Source: Pseudomonadota bacterium (GTDB taxonomy: Bacteria; Pseudomonadota; Alphaproteobacteria; Sphingomonadales; Sphingomonadaceae). Taken from it: a stretch of DNA of 11,819 nt. Of the stretch, positions 6,527 to 11,819 are shown in pieces (within the stretch, counting starts at the first letter, position 1; each line of letters opens with the position of its first letter). The notes beneath the pieces were generated by a model, which worked only from the letters and a program-made list of their open reading frames with translations, was not told the DNA's origin and ran no database searches. A program made the translations under genes and the position numbers. Location of the stretch: contig JARXKR010000065.1 of NCBI GenBank assembly GCA_030271565.1, positions 1 through 11,819 of the forward strand, read 5' to 3'.

Positions 6527-7669
6527 ATGAAAGCGCCCGCCACCACGATTTTCGAGCACATGTCGGGCTTGGCGCGCGAATTCGGCGCGATCAATCTGGG
6601 GCAGGGCTTCCCCGAATTGCCCGAGCCGCCCGAACTGATCGCAGCGGCGCAGGCCGCATTGGCCGGGCATTCGAACCAGTACCCGCCGATGCGTGGCATT
6701 CCCGAACTGCGCAGCGCCGTGGCTCATTATTACGGCCGCACGCAGGGGCTCAACCTGAGCGCCGACAATGTCGTGGCGACCTCTGGCGGGACCGAGGCAC
6801 TCGCCGCCAGCCTGTTCGCGCTGGTCGCCCCGGACGATGAGGTCATTCTGGTCCAGCCGCTCTACGATGCCTACCTGCCGCTGGTGCAATGGGTCGGCGG
6901 CGTGGCCAAAGTCATCAGCCTAACCCCGCCCGAGTGGACCCTGCCGCTCGATGCACTGGCCGCCGCAATCGGGCCGAAAACGCGCGGGATCGTGCTCAAC
7001 ACGCCGAACAACCCGGTCGGCACGATGCTGACCCGCGCCGAGCTGGAGGCGGTAGGCGCGCTGGCGCAGGCCCACGACCTGTGGGTGCTGTGCGACGAGG
7101 TGTGGGAGGCGATGGTGTTCGATGGCACCGAGCACGTGTCGCCGCTCGCGATCCCCACTCTGGCGAGCCGCGCGATCAAAGTCGGGTCGGCGGGCAAGAT
7201 TTTTTCGATGACCGGGTGGAAGGTCGGCTGGGCGGTTGCCGCGCCAGATCTGGCGGCGCGGATCGCTGCCCGGCACCAGTTCCTGACTTTTACCACCCCG
7301 CCCGCGCTGCAATGGGCGGCAGCCGAAGGGTTGGCCCTGCCAGACAGCTGGTTCGACGCACAGCGCGCACGTTATGCAGGTCTTAAGGCGCGCTTAGTGC
7401 ACGGATTGGAGGCTGCGGGCTTCAAGGTGCTGCCGGGCAGCGGCACTTGGTTCATCACTGTCGACCTCGCCGCCTCGGGCTTGCCGGCGGACGATGCTGC
7501 GCTTGCCGAGCGGCTGGTGCGCGAAGCCGGGGTCGCCTCGATCCCGGTCTCGGCCTTCTATGCCGAGGCGCCCGAGACCGGTTACTTGCGGCTGTGCTTC
7601 ACCAAGGAGGAAGTCGTGCTCGACGAGGCGGTGGCGCGGCTGGCGCGATTCCGCGAACAGTTTGGCTGA
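6527..7669 (+). CDS. Class I/II PLP-dependent aminotransferase (kynurenine/methionine aminotransferase-like)
   Basis: The protein has 380 residues, normal for fold-type I aminotransferases acting in the cytosol. Motifs in order are INLGQGFPE (22-30); QYPPMRGIPELR (51-62), which contributes to the substrate and PLP pocket; the phosphate-binding ATSGGTEAL (84-92); NTPNNPVG (158-165), with an Asn near the PLP ring; D190 in LCDEVW, which pairs with the pyridine nitrogen; and SAGKIFSMTGWKVGW (221-235), where K224 is the Schiff-base lysine. R355 in LRLCF is the expected carboxylate-binding arginine. The overall pattern is closest to the YbdL/kynurenine aminotransferase group, so an aromatic or methionine-like amino donor is plausible; specificity cannot be fixed. 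GGCGGGG just before ATG 6527 is a weak ribosome binding site. It is the last gene of the presumed operon with the MFS carrier. Confidence 0.92.
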   Translation: MKAPATTIFEHMSGLAREFGAINLGQGFPELPEPPELIAAAQAALAGHSNQYPPMRGIPELRSAVAHYYGRTQGLNLSADNVVATSGGTEALAASLFALVAPDDEVILVQPLYDAYLPLVQWVGGVAKVISLTPPEWTLPLDALAAAIGPKTRGIVLNTPNNPVGTMLTRAELEAVGALAQAHDLWVLCDEVWEAMVFDGTEHVSPLAIPTLASRAIKVGSAGKIFSMTGWKVGWAVAAPDLAARIAARHQFLTFTTPPALQWAAAEGLALPDSWFDAQRARYAGLKARLVHGLEAAGFKVLPGSGTWFITVDLAASGLPADDAALAERLVREAGVASIPVSAFYAEAPETGYLRLCFTKEEVVLDEAVARLARFREQFG

Positions 7670-7744
7670 CGCCAATTCGCTTGCATTGCGCCGCGCCGCG
7701 CGGGATCATCGCTGGGTCCACAGCTGACCGGGGGGAACAGCGCA

Positions 7745-8689
7745 ATGCCGAACACACTCCAGCGATTTTTCACGCGGGTTCCAGCCTCGGTCTGGATTGT
7801 GCTGCTGGTGCTGGTGGCGTGGATTTTCTACGCCGGGATCAAGACCGGGGGATTCAACATTCCGATCGAGCGGCTGCCGTGGTCGATCCTGGTTCCGGGT
7901 TTCGCGCTGTTCTCGTTCGCGCATTCGGTGGTGATGCTGGGGTGGAAACGCGCTGGCGTCCTGCTCGCGCTGTGCACGTGCCTGTCGTTCACTGCCGAAT
8001 TCATCGGGCAGAAAACCGGGCTGATCTTCGGGCCGTATTATTACACCAGCCTGCTCGGCCCCAAGATCCTCGGCCGCGTTCCGGTGCTGATCCCGTTCGC
8101 TTGGTACATGATGTTCTACCCCAGCTACGTGATCACCAACCTCCTCGCCGAAGGCAAGCCGGTGGGCGAGCAGCAGGGTACCGCGTGGATTCTGTGGGTC
8201 TCGGCCTTGAGCGCGCTGGTGATGACCGCGTGGGACCTGACGATGGACCCGATCATGAGCTATCACCCCTGCTCAACCGGCTCGATCGACTGCCTGCCGA
8301 CCGCGCTGGACGAGCGGCTGATCGGGCATCCGGCGTGGGTCTGGATCAACGGCGGCGAGCATTTCGGAGTGCCGCTGCTCAATTATCGCGGCTGGATGCT
8401 GACCGCCTTTGCGGTGTTCCTGGCTTACCGGCTAATCGAACGGCGGCTGGCGCATGTGCCGTGGCCGGGCGGGCATACCAAGGTCATGGCCTTCCTGCCG
8501 GTGCTGGCATTCGGCATGATGGCCTTTGTCGACACCTGGCTGGGCAATCCCAAGGTCGGCGATATCCATCTGATCTCGCCATTCGCAATGGGCATTCCGT
8601 TCCTGTTTGCCGCCTTCATCCTGTTCGCGCGCAACCCCGATCTGCCGCTGTCGCCGCTGCATGGCCCGCGCAAACCTGTGGACTCATAA
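7745..8689 (+). CDS. Carotenoid biosynthesis protein, CruF-like integral membrane protein
   Basis: The 314-residue protein has about seven to eight hydrophobic helices. Conserved family segments are SFTAEFIGQKTG (81-92), FGPYYYTSLLGPKILG (95-110), VLIPFAWYMMFYPSY (114-128), TAWDLTMDPIM (161-171) and GGEHFGVPLLNY (203-214). These match the membrane family (Pfam Caroten_synth) that includes CruF, the carotenoid 1,2-hydratase of cyanobacteria and Deinococcus, and the bacterioruberin hydratase of haloarchaea. The acidic residues in AEF, AWDLTMDP and GGEHF are good candidates for the active site. The expected reaction is addition of water to an acyclic carotenoid end, but in this genus the substrate is not established. 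A GGGGGG run (7730-7735) and GGGGAA sit just before ATG 7745. The next gene encodes a carotenoid-desaturase-like flavoprotein 60 bases away, supporting a shared terpenoid or carotenoid pathway. Confidence 0.85.
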   Translation: MPNTLQRFFTRVPASVWIVLLVLVAWIFYAGIKTGGFNIPIERLPWSILVPGFALFSFAHSVVMLGWKRAGVLLALCTCLSFTAEFIGQKTGLIFGPYYYTSLLGPKILGRVPVLIPFAWYMMFYPSYVITNLLAEGKPVGEQQGTAWILWVSALSALVMTAWDLTMDPIMSYHPCSTGSIDCLPTALDERLIGHPAWVWINGGEHFGVPLLNYRGWMLTAFAVFLAYRLIERRLAHVPWPGGHTKVMAFLPVLAFGMMAFVDTWLGNPKVGDIHLISPFAMGIPFLFAAFILFARNPDLPLSPLHGPRKPVDS

Positions 8690-8736
8690 GCAAAAATACC
8701 GTTCTTGTGCATCGGGTTCGCATCCGCTTTGGGCCG

Positions 8737-8752
8737 CGGGAGATGACTTTTG
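8737..8752 (+). promoter_or_regulatory. Ribosome binding site and TTG start of the fused flavoprotein gene
   Basis: CGGGAG at 8737-8742 lies seven bases before TTG 8750. The same frame has a stop TGA at 8744-8746, and no ATG or GTG occurs between that stop and the first Rossmann strand, so TTG 8750 is the only workable start. An ATG at 8743 is in another frame and too close to the GGGAG to use it. Confidence 0.7.
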
Positions 8753-11700
8753 GGGAAGACCAGGGTTACCATTCTGGGCGGCGGGCTATCGGGGCTGGTC
8801 ACCGCCTTCAACCTGACCGCGCCCGAACAGCAGGGCCGCTATGAGGTAACCGTCTACCAGCTCGGCTGGCGGCTTGGCGGTAAATGCGCGACCGGGCGCA
8901 ACGCCAAGATCAGCCAGCGTATCCAGGAGCACGGGCTGCACGTGTTCATGGGGCAGTACGACAACGCTTTCGGCATGGTTCAGGAACTCTACGCCGAGGC
9001 CGCGCACCCCCCGTTTCCCACCTGGCAGCAGGGCTATACCCAGACCCCGGCGATGAGCCTGATGGAGGACGTGGACGGCCAATGGATCCCGTGGGTATTC
9101 GAATGCCCGGTCTTCCCCGGCACCCCGGGCCTGACCCCGCCACCCAGCTTCCTGACCCGGGCGGTGCAGGCGATTGAATATATCCTGCATCAGTTGGAGG
9201 GCGGGCACGCTGCGGTGATCGCCGGTCATGCCGATGCGCCGTGGTGGCGGCGCCTGCTCGACCGCGTTTTGGGCTGGTTGGGACGCGAAGTCGAAGCGGT
9301 GGGGCTCGATTTGCTGCGCGCCGCTGTCGCGCTGATCAACCGGCTCGATCCCGACCCCTCGCTCCACGATCGCGACGATCACCTGACGCTGGCCGACCTG
9401 CTGCATCAGGCGCGGGCCTGGGTCGGCGGGCGGATCGGCTCGGCGCTCGCCGGCAATAACGAGCTTCGGCGGCTGTGGATCCTGCTCGACCTCGGTCTCG
9501 CCAACCTGATCGGCGCGCTGCGCGACGGGCTGCTGCTCGATCCGCAAGCCAATCTTGAGGCGGTCAACGCGCACGATTACCGGGCCTGGCTCAAGGCCCA
9601 CGGGGCAGATCACGCGACGATCGATTCAGCACCGGTGCGCGCGCTCTACGACCTGATCTTCGCCTATCCCGAAGGCGACTGGCAGACATACGGCAATGTC
9701 GAGGCGGGAACGCTGTTCCTCAGCCTGATGAACACTATGACCTACCAGGGTTCGATCATCTGGAAGTTCAACACCGCCACCGGCGATCTGATCGTCCAGC
9801 CGCTATACGATGTGCTCAAAGCGCGCGGGGTCAACTTCCAGTTCTTCAGCCGGGTCGACGAACTGGTGCCCGACAGCGCGGGGGCAAGCATCGCCAGCGT
9901 GCAGATCGGGCGGCAAGTCAAATTGGCCGGACCGGACTACGATCCGCTCTACACGCTGCCGAGCGGCCAGCGGGTCTGGCCCGACCGTCCGCTCTATGGC
10001 CAGCTTGCCGATGGCCCGGCGCTTGAGGCGAGCGGGGCCGATCTCGAATCTCGCTGGACCACCTGGCCCGACGCGCTGCTGCCGCTGACACTCACCGCCG
10101 GGCAGGATTACGACCTGCTGGTGCTGGCGATCCCGCCGGCCGCGCACCCCGATATCTGTGCCAAACTGATTGCGCAGAAGCCCGCATGGGCGGCGATGAG
10201 CGCGGTGCAGACCGTGGCGACGCAAAGCCTGCAGACCTGGACCACGCAGAACGAGGCAGGGCTCGGCTGGGACGATCCGGCGATGGTCGGCGGGTTCGAC
10301 GCAGCCAACCTCAACTCGTGGGCCGACATCTCCGCCGTGCTCGCGACCGAATGTTGGCCAGCGGCGGCAGGGGTCGTCGGCGAGCAGATCGCCTGCGGGC
10401 CGATGCCGTGCCCGCCCTTTCCCCCGCCCGCGAGCGAAAGCGGCTACCCGGCGGCGCAGCAGACGCTCGCCGATGCGGCGGCGGCGACTTACCTCGACAG
10501 CGACGCGGTAACCTTCTGGTCGAAGCGCTTCGGCAAGGGCGGGCCCAAAGCGGGCACGCTCGCCAGCACTTACAGCCGGATCAACATCGATCCGGGCGAG
10601 CGCTACACGCTCAGCGTCACCAATTCGACCAAGGCGCGGCTACGGACCTGCGATTCGACTTATGCGAACCTGTATCTGACCGGCGACTGGATCCAGAACG
10701 GCCAGAACTTGGGCTCGTTCGAGGCGACAACGATCTCGGGCAAACTCGCCAGCCGGGCGATCTCGGGCTTTCCCCACACCATCCCGCGCTGTGATGCGGC
10801 GCGGCTCAGCGAAGGAGGTCAGGCCATGGCCGCACAGCTGCCGCAGTTCGTCGAACACCCCGGGGTGGCCAATTATCCCGGCCCGATCACACTCAATCAG
10901 ACCAAGATGTGGGCGTTCATGCTGCAGGCCGATCGCGCCAAGATGACCGCATGGTGCCAGGCGATCTTCGATGCGCCCAGCGGCGGCGCGGTGCGGGTGC
11001 TGCCGCTGTCATCGTACATGATGATGACCGTGGTCGATATCGGGACCGGGCGGTTTGTCGATGCGCCGCAGATGGGCTGGTCGGCCGAGCGCGAGCTGAC
11101 CTTCTGGATCCCGGCGGTGCGGGTGGAAGAACGCGATGGCAAATCGGTCGCAGTCGCACTTGCCATGACCATGCCCTATCTGGTGCTCAACAACCCGGTC
11201 GCGATCGCCGCAGGCCGCGAGATTTTCGGCTATTTCAAGCAGGCCGGGCACATTGCGCTGCCCGGCGATCCGGGGCACAACCAGACCCTGACCGTGGACC
11301 TGTTCGCCACCAAAGCGTTCGGCGCGGACAGCGAAGAGAAGTACCAGCGGCTGCTCACGCTGACCCCGACGCTCAGCCAGCCAAGCCCCTTGACCAAAGC
11401 GGCCAAGACCTTCGCCGGCGGGGCACAAGAGCTGTATCACCTGCTCGCCGCCGACGACCGCGACTGGCACACCAGCCTGAGGCTGACCGAAGGCGTGCTG
11501 GCCGATCTTCTCAAGGAACAAATCCCGCAGCTGTTCCTCAAACAGTTCCGTGACATAGCCGACGGCACCCGCGCCTGCTATCAGGCGATCACCCAGGCCA
11601 ATGGCCAGGTCACCCGCTTTGACTCGGCCCCGCAAATGACCGAATATGCGATGAACCTCGAACACCTAGCGAGCTCGCCGGTTGCGGCCGATTTTGGCAT

Positions 11701-11782
11701 CGCAGCGCAACAGACCGTACTCGGGGCCGAATTCGAATACGACATGACGATCCAGCCCGGCCAAGTGCTGTGGCAAGCCTAG
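8750..11782 (+). CDS. Fusion protein: carotenoid-desaturase-like FAD oxidoreductase plus acetoacetate decarboxylase-like domain
   Basis: A single open frame of 1010 residues joins two domains. Residues 1 to about 680 form an FAD-dependent amine-oxidase/carotenoid-desaturase-type oxidoreductase. It has the dinucleotide motif LGGGLSGL (9-16), the strand end WRLGGKC (40-46), EHGLHVFMGQYDNAF (60-74), the family segment EAGTLFLSLMNTMTYQGS (318-335), and the C-terminal FAD contact LYLTGDWIQNG (641-651). Residues 693-1010 resemble the acetoacetate decarboxylase superfamily. They carry LTFWIPAV (783-790) and VAIAAGREIFGYFKQ (817-831), where K830 aligns with the Schiff-base lysine. The next residue is Q831 where classical enzymes have a second lysine. 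Cys549 and Cys554 lie in a proline-rich stretch; a metal or Fe-S role is unproven. No signal peptide or clear membrane helix is seen. It follows the CruF-like gene by 60 bases. The overall reaction is unknown; oxidation and decarboxylation or hydration of a lipid or terpenoid is one guess. Confidence 0.85.
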   Translation: MGKTRVTILGGGLSGLVTAFNLTAPEQQGRYEVTVYQLGWRLGGKCATGRNAKISQRIQEHGLHVFMGQYDNAFGMVQELYAEAAHPPFPTWQQGYTQTPAMSLMEDVDGQWIPWVFECPVFPGTPGLTPPPSFLTRAVQAIEYILHQLEGGHAAVIAGHADAPWWRRLLDRVLGWLGREVEAVGLDLLRAAVALINRLDPDPSLHDRDDHLTLADLLHQARAWVGGRIGSALAGNNELRRLWILLDLGLANLIGALRDGLLLDPQANLEAVNAHDYRAWLKAHGADHATIDSAPVRALYDLIFAYPEGDWQTYGNVEAGTLFLSLMNTMTYQGSIIWKFNTATGDLIVQPLYDVLKARGVNFQFFSRVDELVPDSAGASIASVQIGRQVKLAGPDYDPLYTLPSGQRVWPDRPLYGQLADGPALEASGADLESRWTTWPDALLPLTLTAGQDYDLLVLAIPPAAHPDICAKLIAQKPAWAAMSAVQTVATQSLQTWTTQNEAGLGWDDPAMVGGFDAANLNSWADISAVLATECWPAAAGVVGEQIACGPMPCPPFPPPASESGYPAAQQTLADAAAATYLDSDAVTFWSKRFGKGGPKAGTLASTYSRINIDPGERYTLSVTNSTKARLRTCDSTYANLYLTGDWIQNGQNLGSFEATTISGKLASRAISGFPHTIPRCDAARLSEGGQAMAAQLPQFVEHPGVANYPGPITLNQTKMWAFMLQADRAKMTAWCQAIFDAPSGGAVRVLPLSSYMMMTVVDIGTGRFVDAPQMGWSAERELTFWIPAVRVEERDGKSVAVALAMTMPYLVLNNPVAIAAGREIFGYFKQAGHIALPGDPGHNQTLTVDLFATKAFGADSEEKYQRLLTLTPTLSQPSPLTKAAKTFAGGAQELYHLLAADDRDWHTSLRLTEGVLADLLKEQIPQLFLKQFRDIADGTRACYQAITQANGQVTRFDSAPQMTEYAMNLEHLASSPVAADFGIAAQQTVLGAEFEYDMTIQPGQVLWQA
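10812..10828 (+). promoter_or_regulatory. Perfect Shine-Dalgarno and in-frame ATG at the domain junction
   Basis: AAGGAGGT at 10812-10819 is fully complementary to the 3' end of 16S rRNA and lies six bases before an in-frame ATG at 10826. It is the strongest ribosome binding site in the window. Starting here would give a separate 318-residue acetoacetate-decarboxylase-like protein ending at 11782 (M693 of the long protein). Either the two-domain gene arose recently by loss of a stop between two operon genes, or both long and short products are made. The encoded residues here (SEGGQAM) are linker-like and poorly constrained. Confidence 0.65.
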
Positions 11783-11795
11783 GAACCCTATCCGC

Positions 11796-11819
11796 TTGAA
11801 CCAGATCTTCCTCTCCTAC
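11796..11819 (+). CDS. Possible start of a further gene, N-terminus resembling a TIR domain (cut by window edge)
   Basis: Thirteen bases after the fusion gene stop, a TTG at 11796 opens eight codons reading MNQIFLSY up to the last base. The I-F-L-S-Y strand so close to the N-terminus is the usual opening of TIR domains (typically IFISYS or similar). AGGAA at 11781-11785 could be a ribosome binding site, about ten bases away. Eight codons are far too few for a firm call; the start codon and family are guesses. Confidence 0.3.

Noticed and set aside
7696..7703. CCGCGCGG palindrome before the carotenoid gene
   Set aside because: Short GC palindromes are expected by chance at this base composition and nothing else marks the site.
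8681..8702. EcfG-like promoter (GGACT ... CGTT) before the fusion gene
   Set aside because: The -35 box mismatches the core and the spacer is only 15 bases, so it does not fit the consensus.
7447..8844. 465-codon plus-strand frame spanning the aminotransferase end and the carotenoid gene
   Set aside because: It overlaps two genes with clear family motifs, is Arg/Gly-rich and low in structure, and has no ribosome binding site.

Overview
The window is a GC-rich (roughly two-thirds G+C), tightly packed bacterial chromosome segment. It holds nine complete protein genes, one gene cut at the left edge and possibly one cut at the right edge. Codon use, the HWE-type sensor kinase, the 184-residue dCTP deaminase and the CruF-like carotenoid protein fit an alphaproteobacterium, most likely Sphingomonadales; this placement is inference. 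I see no tRNA, rRNA, CRISPR array, insertion sequence or phage gene. No gene-free stretch exceeds 300 bases; the longest gap is about 110 bases.

Left part (1-3441): a UDP-GlcNAc 2-epimerase gene (minus strand, cut by the window) diverges from a UDP-glucuronate 4-epimerase-like gene. Both are nucleotide-sugar enzymes for surface polysaccharide. The second gene meets an orphan CHASE3/HWE membrane histidine kinase tail to tail, 5 bases apart. The kinase diverges from dcd (dCTP deaminase), which has no visible ribosome binding site.

Middle (3510-7669): a small DoxX membrane protein whose ribosome binding site is complementary to a segment just upstream, then three genes reading the same way that look like an operon. 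These are a saccharopine-dehydrogenase-like/trans-acting enoyl-reductase-like oxidoreductase, an MFS transporter and a PLP aminotransferase. Their joint substrate cannot be read from the sequence.

Right part (7745-11819): a CruF-type integral membrane carotenoid protein is followed by a 1010-residue protein that starts at TTG. That protein joins a carotenoid-desaturase-like FAD oxidoreductase (about residues 1-680) to an acetoacetate-decarboxylase-like domain (about 693-1010). Exactly at the junction lies an in-frame ATG preceded by a perfect Shine-Dalgarno sequence, so the second domain may also be made alone (318 residues). This fused gene is the most unusual object here. The last eight codons of the window could be the start of another gene with a TIR-like N-terminus.
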